Shown: positions 40,901 through 63,331 of the stretch, in pieces
Layout of the letters: each line of letters begins with the position of its first letter
Position numbering within the stretch: position 1 is the stretch's first letter
Source of the DNA: Bugula neritina
Lineage: Eukaryota > Bryozoa > Gymnolaemata > Cheilostomatida > Bugulidae
Length of the DNA: 64,000 nt
NCBI GenBank assembly: GCA_964035545.1
Contig: OZ037768.1
Location: 17,419,875 to 17,483,874 of the forward strand
Direction of reading: 5' to 3'
Program-made: the position numbers and the translations under genes
The notes under the pieces: model-generated
Told to the model about the DNA's origin: nothing
Seen by the model: the letters and a program-made list of their open reading frames with translations, nothing else
Database searches by the model: none

Positions 40901-42846
40901 AGATTCACCAGTAGCCCTAGTGGTGTAGTGATCAGCGAAAGCCAAGAGGTCTTTGGTTCGAATCCCAGTTGGGGTAAAAGTTTTACAGTATGTGGCGTGT
41001 TTGTAATGTAAATGAAACTATTAATAGCACTGTCTGCTTTAATTCAGCCACTTGGTAATTCCCACTAATACAATAGTGCAATATGTAAGGCATTATAATA
41101 TATCACAAGTACGTTACAATTCAAATTTGATTGACTATTTATTGTGAAGTTATAGTTTACCATCTACCAGAACATCTGGTCACTCTCAGCTCTGATATTG
41201 AATTGTTTTTGAAGAATGGAGAATCTGACTCTTCTAGACAGCTACCAGTTTGATGATGTAAACAATACCTTCGAGTGGGAACCTTTTGGAGCTTTGTTCA
41301 GCTCTTCTGAGACTGGAGGTAAGATAATAATTGTACATTATTGGGATAAGGTAAAATGTATTTTATTTGTGCATTGTGAAAATTTTTAAAGAAAATTGCA
41401 AAGACCTAAACTTTTTTCTTTGCATGAACAGTGATAAATCATAGTTGTTGTAATTGGTACAAAATGTGAAACTAATAATTAGTATGCTGAGAACCAGGTA
41501 GTAACATTTTAGGGCCATTTCAATAGCTCTGCCATTATTATTATAGCTATAGCCAAGACTGAGTTCAATTATTTTATAGAAAATAAAGCTTTTTTGATAA
41601 TTCATTATAGGTTTATTTAAAAGATAACCTAACAACAAAATCTCACATTGAACATAATTTACGCTATTATAATCATCTCACTAAATATAATACATCTCTA
41701 ATTTTTAAAATAAAATTTTTTTTAGCATTTATAGTAATCTTTTTAGACCTACAACAAGTTGGACTTCTTGGTGTTAAACTCTATAGACCAAATATCACCA
41801 GTGAAATAGAGGCTCTTGCTGGTGTAGTTGAAGATGCTAAAAAGACGTGGAATATTCAGGTCTGTAGCCTATGTATTTCATACTGCATTTTAAAATCTTA
41901 GTTGGTAAAAATTGATATTGTTAAAAATTGATATTGTTTCCAATTTTTCAATTCCTATAAACACTTGTAGAAAAAATTGTTATTTTTTAGACTTGAATTA
42001 GAGTATCTAGTTTGCTAAAACAGTAGTTCAGACCTAAAACAAAAATTAGCTTTAATACCAAATAGAGAAAAACAAAAAAGCGGAATTTATGTATTTGGTC
42101 TGGTAGTCAAAATGACAGGGTGAAAGCCTGTTTGCCACTACGCCTTATTTAGACTATAAGTTGCACAAGATATTGGTTATATTTTTTAGAATATTTTGCT
42201 CATGGGAGACTTTAAAGCTTGTGGCTATTTGACTAATGATATTTATTCAAACGTTACTCTGGTATCTGACAAATCATATAACTGGCTAATTAATGACAGC
42301 GTTGACACAACTAGTCCAAATACTGGTAGCTGCCCTGCCGACAGGTAAAGTTACTATTAGACAAAATTTTTACAATAAATCAATAATCTAGCAAAATACA
42401 TTGTCATTGAGATCCTTTTGTACAAAGGAATTTGAGTTATTGCAATATAAATATATTATTGACAATATAAATTTTACTGTTAAACAATTCGTTTGCGAGA
42501 TGTCCTTATAAAGTATAAATCAATAATCTAACAAAATGTATCGTCCTTAAAATCTTTGTTGTTATTATATAAGAGATTTTATAGTGCATCTAGTATGATG
42601 GCTACACTCCACTTTTCAAGAAGTTAATATATATATATAAGTGAAGTTTTACTGAATCTTAATTAAATTCAATTATTTTGTTGAATTTAACAGTTAAATG
42701 TTTTCACACATAACTTTCACAGAATGATAGCCAATGGAGATTTACTCAATCAGCTGATAAATGACTCATCAGTTCAAGCATTTAGATTTGATGTATACTA
42801 TCACCTTAACTCCACACAGGTAACGGTTAGAGATCGAGTTTATATA

Positions 42847-42928
<82 letters not shown>

Positions 42929-43321
42929 TGCAGCTATTAGCCCACGATACCCAGTAGAAGTAATCATCATGGAACCGCCTCAGCAAAACCCAAAAAGACT
43001 GAGTGGTGTTTCTGTATACAATGGAGAGACAACTACCAAAAGTGGAGGTACTAAAGTTTGGGATAATAAAAGTAAGTAATTTGTATTGAAACATTGACAC
43101 TGCATTCAAAAACAGAAACTAATATAAAGAAGAATGTCCATTTACAATCATAAATAGCTGTAGATTTTATTGTAAGGTCGTGTCCTACAATTATTGACTA
43201 ATCATGCAGTAATAGATTTTATAAGAAAGCCAAAAGCCGATATGTTTGAAATGTCATAGGTTTCTAATTTCTATTTGTAGTTTCCCTGCTTGCCATTGTG
43301 GTCTTTTTTAAGATGGTATAA
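37608..43321 (+). CDS. DNase I-like pseudoenzyme, paralogue 3
   Basis: Nine exons: 37608-37757, 39078-39169, 40808-40885, 41215-41318, 41747-41859, 42190-42344, 42723-42819, 42927-43071 and 43281-43321. All are GT-AG and in phase, giving 324 aa. This is the most compact copy (5.7 kb). Compared with bovine DNase I: Asn7 is Ser (SWSFSSFG), Glu39 is Gly (FMQGIRD), Glu78 is Pro (RKPQY), His134 is Lys (GVKLY), Asn170 is Lys (MGDFKAC) and His252 is Arg (SPRYPVEV). Asp168, Asp212 and the disulfide cysteines are kept. The tail is ETTTKSGGTK followed by a hydrophobic end (SLLAIVVFFKMV). Intron G/H is only 107 bp and nearly all TA repeat, with the acceptor AG directly after it. The poly(A) hexamer seen in paralogues 1 and 2 is changed here to agtaga at the matching site. 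No stops or frameshifts. Confidence 0.92.
37832..37992. repeat. (TA)n in intron A/B of paralogue 3
   Basis: TA tract with TATAATATA and TATACACACA interruptions toward its right end, starting about 75 bp after the exon A donor. Confidence 0.95.
40905..40980 (+). repeat. Second tRNA-like SINE relic in intron C/D of paralogue 3
   Basis: agccctagtggtgtagtgat gives an A-box-like start and ttggttcgaatcccag a near-perfect B box. The position, 20 bp after the exon C donor, matches the relic in paralogue 2. Confidence 0.65.
42848..42924. repeat. (TA)n filling intron G/H of paralogue 3
   Basis: About 38 TA units that make up most of the 107-bp intron and run directly into the acceptor (tatatag). Confidence 0.97.
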
Positions 43322-44479
43322 TAGAAACATATATGGAGCACCACAGAAATTTCTCTTTACAACTCTATATATGTGTGTTTGTTATTTTAAGAAAATTTTA
43401 GTCTCTTACAATTGGATGCTTTAATTAATTTTTACAACTGCCTCATAATTATATGTCAATATATACAAAGTAGAACTCTTCTTATTGGAGTTGTGGGAAC
43501 TATGCATTATTGCAACGTTATAATATACTGTTGAATATTCATGTATGTTTATTATTGATGGAATAATTCATGAGTCTTTAAAAAGGGTTAGATAATAAAA
43601 TATGTTACATGCACAATCAGCATTTGATATTTATAGTTTTTCTCATTACATCAGCATAGTTTTGCCACTCACCAATGGTAGAATGTGGTGCATTCTATAG
43701 TTCATTTCATATTGTATGCTTGCTTCATTTACATAATAGTAACCTAATTACAAGAAGTGAATGAAGGAAAGTGATAGGTTATAGATTGAATAAATTGAAA
43801 TAGTTAGGTTTATTTGACAGTATAAGCAGTTTGTAAGTACTATAACAAAATGTAATATAATACTGATATATATAAGACAGCAATAGCATTATAGGAATTA
43901 CAAGACTATATAAACAATACCATTACATAAAACTATACGTTGAAATACAATAAACCTACAATATAATGAATTATAATGCTATATATAATAATACATTGTA
44001 TCGAATACTATAAAATATTTTATTCAACTTAAGCTATATTTTGTATTTCAGCTTTTTTTATAAAATATAACGGTTATTGTTACACAAGATTTCATAGAAA
44101 AAGCTATAAAAAGCTTTTAGTTATAGTTATAAATAGTTAATGCTTTTGTATAATTATATTGATTTCACTTTCTCCGTACTACTCAACTACCTAAGATGTC
44201 CTAGCTTTGCAAATGAATCCTACTTATAATCACAATATCCTGTAAATATGAATTTATTATTATAAAAGTAAGCTCTGTACATAAAAGAGTATATAAAACA
44301 TTCCTGAGCGCTTGTTTCTTGTTATTGTATTTATTTTCAATCGCCTGAATCATGTGCTCATGTAATTACTTACATTATTATTCAACTGTGAAAATTATTG
44401 CCTGCAGCATGTAAAAACTTATAGATTTTGAGTTCTACCATTATCTTAGAGTATATTGTAATATTAATTGCAACCCTGT
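43322..44479. other. Intergenic region after paralogue 3
   Basis: AT-rich 3' flank up to the LTR retrotransposon. The conserved 3' block is present (caatatatacaaagtaga) but lacks AATAAA. No gene seen. Confidence 0.5.
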
Positions 44480-44711
44480 TGTTTTATGTTGATTTGTGAT
44501 ATTATTTCAGCTATCGTGAAAAGACAGAACGTGCTCGAGTTAGTTGATAAACGTAAGAGGCCGAAGCCGTGATTTATTACCACAATATATATACACGAAA
44601 ATACCAAAACTATTACAATAAGTGATACAATTAATTATTAAGATTATGACAAAAAATAGTAAAATAATAAAATAACAAATTAGAAATAAATGTTTACATG
44701 AACACCGAACA
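44480..44711 (-). repeat. 3' LTR
   Basis: 232 bp, TG...CA on the plus-strand reading, one mismatch to the 5' LTR. Left boundary set by the CCTGT duplication. Confidence 0.97.
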
Positions 44712-44720
44712 TCTCCCACA
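44712..44720 (-). other. Polypurine tract
   Basis: On the minus strand TGTGGGAGA sits immediately before the 3' LTR, where plus-strand DNA priming is expected. Short, but correctly placed. Confidence 0.6.
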
Positions 44721-44752
44721 GAATAGAAAAAAGCTATTTAGATATGATTGTT

Positions 44753-47700
44753 TTAAGAGGGCACATAGTCTGCCATCCAACTAGGTGGCTTCCGTTCTCT
44801 GGTTGAACGTCTTAGATTGTCGCTATGATTGGCGCTCTCGGTGGTGTCAACCTGGGTACTACTAGCGTTTTGTTTAGGATCCTTTGGTGTCTCAGGACTC
44901 GCTGGCTCCGTGACGAGTGGTCTGATGTCTCGCCGGTTTCTCCGAAAGAGGTTGTTGTTAAGTTGTATGGCATAGGCTCTGCTACTCAATTGTTTGTTAA
45001 TTTGCGCCTCCTGCCATTTTCTCCGGTGCTGACTCCAGTCTCGAACCAAAACTGGTTGCCCTTCTTTCAGCACTGCCAAATCTCTTGCACCGTCATTGCA
45101 TCTCTGCTGCAGTTTTTCATTGCGGCCCTGCTTTTCCCACCAACCTTGGTTGTTCTCTGTTTCTGGCCGAACTTGTGGGAGTACTGACCTGGTGGGTCTT
45201 CCGATAAGTTGCTGAATTGGGCTGGCCGTCAGGCCTTCTTTGGTGGTGTTGAGATGTTCCAGTAACGCAAGTTCGGGCTCTTCACATCTGCGGAGTATAC
45301 GTTTGGCTATCTTCACAGCAGACTCTGCCTTCCCATTGGACTGAGGATGATATGGAGAGCTGGTGGTGTGTGTGAAATTCCATGATTGGCTGAAAGTGGA
45401 AAACTGGTGCGAGGTAAACTGTGGTCCGTTGTCAGTGTGAACCTGTCTGGGTATTCCCAGGCGTCCAAAACAGCGCTTTATGGAGTTGATAACAGCCTCT
45501 GCTGTTTGGTTGTCCAGTCGGTCATATTCAAGGTAGTCAGTCGTATAGTCAACAATAGTAATGTAGTGAGTGTGATTGTATTCAAACAAGTCAATTCCTA
45601 CTTTGGTCCAGGGTTGTTGGGGAACTGTGTGGAGTAAAAGTGTTTCCTTCTGTTGCCGGGGAGCATCCAGTTGACATTGTCGACAGTTAGCAATATTGTT
45701 TTTGATGTCATTGGTGATGCCAAGCCAAAACACTGTGTGGCGGGCACGTCTTAGTGTGGAGTTAATCCCATTATGGCCGGTGTGAAGTAGTTGGAGAAAC
45801 TTTCTCTGGAGTGTCTTTGGAATAATGGCTCGTAGTCCTTTGTAAACAATGCCATTGTCAATAGATAGTTCGTCCTGAAAGTGTTTGTACTTGTCGTGAG
45901 TTGTGCAGTTGGCAATGTTCCAGTCATGTTTAATAAGGTTTGTCAGTGTCATAAGTTCATTGTCCTGTGCAGTAGCAGTCCTAATGTTGTCAATTAAGTC
46001 GTCACAAACAGGAGCATCATTATTTTGAGAGTCAATGTGAAAAATGTGTTCTGGTAGTTGTTGATAGTTGGGGGAGTCAAAGTATGAGTCTCTTGAGAGT
46101 AAGTCAGCCGTGATCTGTTCAGCACCCTTTTGCCAAGTTACCTTAATGTTGGGGTATCTTTGTAAGTGAAGAAGCATAGCCTGCAACCTCCGAGATGCCT
46201 TATGAATGGATTTCCTGAAAATAGATACAAGGGGTTTGTGGTCAGTTTGGATAGTGACAGCATGGTGACCAAAGATATACTGGTCAAAGCGTTCAGTGCC
46301 AAACACTATGGCAAGGCACTCAAGCTCTAGTGGCACATAGTTCTGTTCCGATTTTGTTAAACTGCGAGATGCATATGCTACAGGCTTGCCTCCTTGCATG
46401 AGTGTTGCACCCACACCAGCATTTGAAGCGTCAGTTTGTATAGTTACTGGCTTGTTGCAGTCAAAGTATTGTAGAGTTTCTGAGTCAGTTAGTAAGGTCT
46501 TCAGTCTATTAAAAGCGTTCATTTGGTCGTCAGTCCAGTGAAAGTCTTGAGCATTGTCTTGTGTCAGTAAACGTCGTAATGGTTCAGATTCCGATGCTAG
46601 GTTGCTAATAAATTTTGACATGTATGTGATGTGACCAAGGAATCGTTTTACTCCCTGTGGAGATGAGGGAGGTTTCATCTTAAGAATGGCTTTTACTTTG
46701 TTAGGATCTGGTTTAAGTCCATTAGTTGTCAGTATGTGTCCAATGTAAGGTAGTTCGTCCTGAAGGAAGCGGGATTTTTCCTTGTTCAGTCTCAGTCCTG
46801 TCTGTCGAGCACGTTTGAAGAGCGCTTCAAGGTTTCTATCATGCTCTTTCCTTGTGCTTCCAAAAATTAGGATGTCATCTGCAACTATGGTGATGCCATC
46901 AAGACCAGCAAGATTTTCCGTGAGCCTTCTCTGAAACTCCTCCGGCGCTGATGCAATTCCAAAGGGTAGCCTTAGGTACTTGTACTTTCCTATGGGAGTC
47001 CAGAAAGTTGTCAAGTCTGTAGATTCCTCAGCTAGGGGAATTTGATAGAAACCTTCTTTGGCGTCACACAAGGAGAAAAACTTGGCACCGTTGAGTTGTG
47101 GCAAAACATCTTCCAATGTTGGCATGACAGCGTGGTTTCGTTTAATTGCTTGATTGAGATTTTGCGGATCTATGCAGATGCGTATCTTTCCATTAGGCTT
47201 GCGCACTGGTTGTAGATGGCTTATCCAGTCTGTAGGTGCTTCTACCTTAGCGATAATTTGACGTTGTTCTAGTTCAAGAATAGTCTTGATGAGATCTGAT
47301 TTCATCGACAAGGGCACCTTCCGCGGTCGGACTTGCACTGGTACAGCTTCAGGTCTTAGCTCTATCCTATATTCCTGTTCAAACTTTCCAAGTCCGGTAA
47401 ATATGTCATCAAAGTTAGTCAGTAAAGTCTGAAGGTCTGGGTCAGTAGTGGCAAAGTTTACATTCTCGCTTTTGGTGCTGGGCATTTGTAATAAATCCAG
47501 GTGCAAACATGATTTCCATGACAGCAAGCTATGTTGGGTGGTTTCCACAACTAGGAATTTTAATGTAGTGTAACATCCTTGCTTGTTTAGTATCTGTATC
47601 CGTGTCCACCCTAGTGGTGCACACTTGCTCTGGTCATATAAAGTTAGTACAGTATCAGTCGGTGTAAGTTTCGGTCTACCTAGCTTGTCGTAGTCGATCG

Positions 47701-48703
47701 TATTCAAAGTATTGCATGATGCACCAGTGTCAAGTTGGAATTCAATGTCATAAATAGTATCTGCTTGCTTAGCAGTGAGCATCGCTAATAATTTACGATC
47801 TCGTACAGTAGTGGAGATAGTACTTACATGTTGAGAGTCACTGTCTGAAGAGTAATTCCAGGTGACTTGATTGGCTGTTTCGGTTGAGTCGCGATAATGA
47901 TGCATGCGTGACCTGCAGTATGCAGCAAAGTGGTTAAATTTCTTGCAATGATTGCACTGTTTCCCATATGCTGGGCATGCTCGAGGTGGGTGATTGCCTC
48001 CACAGTTTCCACACCTAGAAGCACCAACTGATTTTCTGACGTTGGGCTGAGAGTGAGTGTGTGAAAGTTGTCCTCTGTGTTTATCAGTGTTACGAGTGTC
48101 ATTAGAGTGATATTGATGAGTCGGAGGTCTATGTTTTACCAAGTTCACTTGTTCGAGTCCATATGTGTTATCCTTAGTCATAGTCTTGTAGTCAATAGCC
48201 GATGCTTCTTCTCGTCTGCAGAGTTCAATTGCTTTGTCAAAGTCAGTCAAGTCAAACAGTTTCTTTCTAATCTTGTCACTTTCAATTCCCAGTATCAGTG
48301 CCTGTAGTATCAGTCGGTTGTACATGTCTTTTAAGTCACATAGTCCTGCAATGGTATGTAGTTCAGTCAAAAATTCGTCAATAGTTCTATTTCCTTGCTT
48401 ACAAGTCAGTAGTGAGTGAGTCTTAGCCACTAAGTTTATTCTTGGTTTGCAGTAGTCATCAAACTGCGTCACAACTTTGTCATAGTCAGTTTTGTCATTG
48501 TTGTCAGTCCAGTTGAAAGAGTCGTATATTTGGTTGCCTCGGCGACCGATAGTTCTAAGTAGGTATGCAGTTTTCACTTTGCCTTCGGCTGTATCTTTCG
48601 ATGTGGCCGTTAAAAAAAGTTCGAAGTCACGTTTAAAAATCTTCCATTCCTCAGGTAAATTCGGTCCATCTGCTAATGGTTTTGGCGCTAGTAATTGCTC
48701 CAT
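44753..48703 (-). CDS. Gag-Pol polyprotein of the Ty3/Gypsy element
   Basis: A single intact 1,316-codon frame starting 45 bp inside the 5' LTR. Domains in order: Gag capsid-like region (about 20-180); two CCHC-type zinc knuckles (231-263); aspartic protease with QLDTGAS (323-329); reverse transcriptase with FSLCDAKEGFYQIPL (about 543-557) and VADDILIFG (607-615, the YxDD box); RNase H with TIQTDASNAGVGATLMQ (from 754); and integrase with an HH-CC zinc region (H974, H977, C1007, C1010) and catalytic D1038, D1091 and E1127. The last two are 35 residues apart (DD35E). A long C-terminal tail with a basic RRSTRERKPP follows. Gag and Pol are fused in one frame, with no frameshift, as in several Ty3/Gypsy lineages; the VADDI box recalls Mag/K02A2.6-like elements. 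All key residues are present, so it may be mobile. Confidence 0.97.
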   Translation of the reverse strand: MEQLLAPKPLADGPNLPEEWKIFKRDFELFLTATSKDTAEGKVKTAYLLRTIGRRGNQIYDSFNWTDNNDKTDYDKVVTQFDDYCKPRINLVAKTHSLLTCKQGNRTIDEFLTELHTIAGLCDLKDMYNRLILQALILGIESDKIRKKLFDLTDFDKAIELCRREEASAIDYKTMTKDNTYGLEQVNLVKHRPPTHQYHSNDTRNTDKHRGQLSHTHSQPNVRKSVGASRCGNCGGNHPPRACPAYGKQCNHCKKFNHFAAYCRSRMHHYRDSTETANQVTWNYSSDSDSQHVSTISTTVRDRKLLAMLTAKQADTIYDIEFQLDTGASCNTLNTIDYDKLGRPKLTPTDTVLTLYDQSKCAPLGWTRIQILNKQGCYTTLKFLVVETTQHSLLSWKSCLHLDLLQMPSTKSENVNFATTDPDLQTLLTNFDDIFTGLGKFEQEYRIELRPEAVPVQVRPRKVPLSMKSDLIKTILELEQRQIIAKVEAPTDWISHLQPVRKPNGKIRICIDPQNLNQAIKRNHAVMPTLEDVLPQLNGAKFFSLCDAKEGFYQIPLAEESTDLTTFWTPIGKYKYLRLPFGIASAPEEFQRRLTENLAGLDGITIVADDILIFGSTRKEHDRNLEALFKRARQTGLRLNKEKSRFLQDELPYIGHILTTNGLKPDPNKVKAILKMKPPSSPQGVKRFLGHITYMSKFISNLASESEPLRRLLTQDNAQDFHWTDDQMNAFNRLKTLLTDSETLQYFDCNKPVTIQTDASNAGVGATLMQGGKPVAYASRSLTKSEQNYVPLELECLAIVFGTERFDQYIFGHHAVTIQTDHKPLVSIFRKSIHKASRRLQAMLLHLQRYPNIKVTWQKGAEQITADLLSRDSYFDSPNYQQLPEHIFHIDSQNNDAPVCDDLIDNIRTATAQDNELMTLTNLIKHDWNIANCTTHDKYKHFQDELSIDNGIVYKGLRAIIPKTLQRKFLQLLHTGHNGINSTLRRARHTVFWLGITNDIKNNIANCRQCQLDAPRQQKETLLLHTVPQQPWTKVGIDLFEYNHTHYITIVDYTTDYLEYDRLDNQTAEAVINSIKRCFGRLGIPRQVHTDNGPQFTSHQFSTFSQSWNFTHTTSSPYHPQSNGKAESAVKIAKRILRRCEEPELALLEHLNTTKEGLTASPIQQLIGRPTRSVLPQVRPETENNQGWWEKQGRNEKLQQRCNDGARDLAVLKEGQPVLVRDWSQHRRKWQEAQINKQLSSRAYAIQLNNNLFRRNRRDIRPLVTEPASPETPKDPKQNASSTQVDTTESANHSDNLRRSTRERKPPSWMADYVPS

Positions 48704-48730
48704 GTTATTTCAGTGTAATATTAATAATAA

Positions 48731-48747
48731 TTAGACTCGGGGCACCA
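48731..48747 (-). other. Primer-binding site
   Basis: On the minus strand TGGTGCCCCGAGTCTAA directly follows the 5' LTR. The TGG matches the CCA end of a tRNA. I could not assign the tRNA species. Confidence 0.75.
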
Positions 48748-48979
48748 TGTTTTATGTTGATTTGTGATATTATTTCAGCTATCGTGAAAAGACAGAACGT
48801 GCTCGAGTTAGTTGATAAACGTAAGAGGCCGAAGCCGTGATTTATTACCACAATATATATACACGAAAATACTAAAACTATTACAATAAGTGATACAATT
48901 AATTATTAAGATTATGACAAAAAATAGTAAAATAATAAAATAACAAATTAGAAATAAATGTTTACATGAACACCGAACA
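48748..48979 (-). repeat. 5' LTR
   Basis: 232 bp, followed on its outer side by the CCTGT duplication at 48,980-48,984. Confidence 0.97.
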
Positions 48980-49134
48980 CCTGTGAAATTTTTTAATTAT
49001 CTATATTTGATACCAATGTACGAGAGGGTTACCTCTGCCTTCCCTCCTTTAACAAATGTCTAGCTTTAAAAAATGCTATACATGCTACAGTAAATCAAGA
49101 TATAGGCATGAAATATTCAACAATTATTAAAGGG

Positions 49135-49228
49135 ATAGGAGTTGGCTATGCCAAAATTTTCAGCTTTACGTACTGATGCTGGTATAGAATATTGCATTCA
49201 ACAGCATACGCCAGTTGATGTACTGAGC
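49135..49228 (+). promoter_or_regulatory. Conserved upstream block of paralogue 4
   Basis: gttggctatgccaaaat, gatgctggtatagaatattg and ttcaacagcata, as in the other copies. Confidence 0.55.
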
Positions 49229-56784
<7,556 letters not shown>

Positions 56785-56918
56785 TTGAAATACACCTGGA
56801 GCAACCACGGAAATTACTCTTTACAGTTCTATATTATAACTGTTTGTGATTTCAGGCAAATTTGTATAACTTTAATTAGTTTTCAAACCTCTCTCATAAT
56901 TATGTGCTTGATTTAAAA

Positions 56919-56924
56919 AATAAA
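56919..56924 (+). terminator. Poly(A) signal of paralogue 4
   Basis: AATAAA about 135 nt after the stop, at the position equivalent to paralogues 1 and 2. Confidence 0.55.
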
Positions 56925-57871
56925 ACTGTTTTTATTGGAGTTGTGGAACCATGCAATATTGTAACCTTTTATAAACAGCAGCTCAAGTATTTTTATTATC
57001 AATAGAATAGTTCATGAGTAGTTAACCCTGGTTGGATTTGTTATATCACCAGCATATTATGTTATTCATGATTTATAATATTATAAGTTAAGCATATTGT
57101 TTTCTGGAAGAGTTTGAATTTAGTTCTAAATTTTCACCGTAGCGGTGCCGTGCTAGTCCACTCCCTGTCTAAAGTTGGTTTATATAAGTGAAATGTAGTT
57201 TTTTCACCAAAAATTTCACGTTTAATAGCTTTTGGACATTTTTATAAAACAACTCACCAGCATGATTACGACAAATCTTTTGTGTTCATGTTGGAGGAGT
57301 TATTGTAGCGTATTCTATACTTTATTGCATCACATCCTTGCTCCATCTATATTAGTAGGCTAGTTGTAAGCTATAGTGACTTTAGCTAGTTTGATAGATT
57401 ATAGAGTCAGTAAATTGAAGTAGTTATAGCTCATAATTTCAGCAGCTTGTAAATAAGAGCTATAACGTAAAATATAATGCACATACGCAATACCATAATA
57501 TTATAGCAGGTTACTATATAATGTACTACTATACTGTATAATACAGTAGGCTACTATCATATAACTATTTAATACAAAATCATGCTATATAATACTTTAA
57601 TATTTCGATTAATCGTGCACACTATAAATACAATGATGCAACAACTTCGAAAAATTGAAATCTCAATTATTACAGCCCTGCTGAAAAAGTTTGTTGTTGT
57701 ATTTTAATCTATGGTTACATGTATATTTTGGATTTCAATTTTTTTAAAATATGGTTGTGAGTTTATTATTACGATGGTTAGCTCTGCATATAAAAGACAG
57801 GCATGACAGCCAAAAATTCTTGACCATTTTTGGTTCCTTGCTTTTATACAATTATTTCTAATTGCCTAAAT

Positions 57872-58217
57872 CAGATCTGTCTTACACGCAACCCTATAGG
57901 GTCAGATGTGGCCCCCCAACCTACATTTATGTGACTTCCAAAGGCATAAAGCTAAAATTAGTTTTTACAGTATACATGAATTGAAGTGCAAAATCAAATA
58001 ATATTAATTAATGTCTTATTTATACACACGCTACATTGCTACACGCTGCATAAACTATTAGGACGTTATCGTGTAATGATTTATAAAAATATGGAATGAA
58101 GTAATTTGACCAATGCTGGCATTGTGGCCCCTAGCACAAGCTAAAGCTTACAGTATGGCCCTCGACATAAAATTTTCCTTTTCAGTGGCCCTCGATCTAA
58201 AAAAGTTGGACACCCTG
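57872..58217. mobile_element. Non-autonomous hAT-type element, GCCTAAAT duplication
   Basis: Starts CAGATCTG and ends CACCCTG (CAGGGTGTCCAAC on the other strand, a hAT-like terminus). It is flanked by gcctaaat at 57,864-57,871 and 58,218-58,225, an exact 8-bp duplication. The interior has tggccctcgat-type repeats and no transposase. Confidence 0.75.
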
Positions 58218-58519
58218 GCCTAAATCATTCAATTGCTTGTCTGTATATGCCTGTATTACCATTCACCTGGGTGTTATTGCCTCAGTACGTAACCACATAT
58301 CTATTCTAAAAATTTAAGTGCTACCATCATCATCCAGTATTGTACTATTACTTGTAACCCTGTGAGGTTGTTGAACAATTTATACTTCATACCAATGTAC
58401 GAAAGGGTTACCTCTACCTTCCCTTTTTCAAAGAACCTATAACTGCGAAAAAAAGCTATGCAAGCTGCAGTAAACTAAGATATAGGCATGAAATCTAGAG
58501 CAAGTATGAGTGATACAGT

Positions 58520-58612
58520 TTGTTATGCCAGGTTTTTCAGCAATACACTGATGCTGGTATAGAATGACATTACATTCAACAGTATACAGCAATTGATGTA
58601 CTGAGCATAAAC
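58520..58612 (+). promoter_or_regulatory. Conserved upstream block of paralogue 5
   Basis: gatgctggtatagaatgaca, ttcaacagtatacagca and ttgatgtactgagca. The first ATG of copies 2-4 is ATA here, so the second ATG (58,613) is the start, as in paralogue 1. Confidence 0.55.
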
Positions 58613-62735
<4,123 letters not shown>

Positions 62736-63331
62736 GTATATTTTTGTTTTAATTTATGAAAACATTCATAGCAACTTTAAGATGTGAGCAGAAGGTAGGA
62801 TGATGCATGGCCAATGAGCATTCCTCTACCTTTAATTATTGTACTAGGAATAATTTTCCAAATAATATCTTGTATAAAACAACAGTATAGAAAGGCATAT
62901 CTAAGTACTATGTTTTAATTGCTTACCTTGATCATTGCAAAGTTGTACAAGTCATAGACTATATATTGTCAACAATTCCAACATCAGTTTACACAAAGTA
63001 ATAAAGTTTGTTCAGTTTGTTTTGTCGTAAGAGTGAGGAAGAAATACATCTAATAGGAAGAGAACATTTCAGTGACAAGGCTCTATATTTTATGCTCAAT
63101 AATGCCTCAGCTAGTCAAGGCACACAAGTGCATATTGCAGTGATTTTGATTGAGTTATAGTAACTGGCTACTATATGATGCAGCTATCACCTTTTAAATA
63201 TATACTACAATAGAAATAATAATTTAGCTTTCAAATATACTTAGCAAAGCCTTATAAATAAACTAAAAATTCATAAAAGTTACAATAAATCAGTTAACAA
63301 ACTCAATTAAGCTACAGGTGTACTATATATC

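Larger units (their letters stand above)
44480..48979 (-). mobile_element. Complete Ty3/Gypsy LTR retrotransposon, recent insertion
   Basis: A 4,500-bp element on the minus strand with two 232-bp LTRs beginning TG and ending CA, a primer-binding site, a single gag-pol frame and a purine-rich tract. The flanks carry a 5-bp target duplication, CCTGT (44,475-44,479 and 48,980-48,984). The LTRs differ at one base (C at 44,605, T at 48,873), which points to a young insertion. It lies between paralogues 3 and 4 and does not disturb their exons. Confidence 0.97.
56785..58519. other. Intergenic region between paralogues 4 and 5
   Basis: Contains a poly(A) signal at 56,919-56,924 and a non-autonomous hAT-type element at 57,872-58,217. 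No gene seen. Confidence 0.5.

Noticed and set aside
44825-45187. Plus-strand reading frames within 44.8-48.7 kb
   Set aside because: They are antisense shadows of the intact gag-pol frame on the minus strand.
49142-49228. Upstream extension of paralogue 4 to an ATG at 49,142
   Set aside because: The added residues are not a signal peptide, and the equivalent frame is not kept upstream of the other copies. The ATG at 49,229 gives the shared N-terminus.
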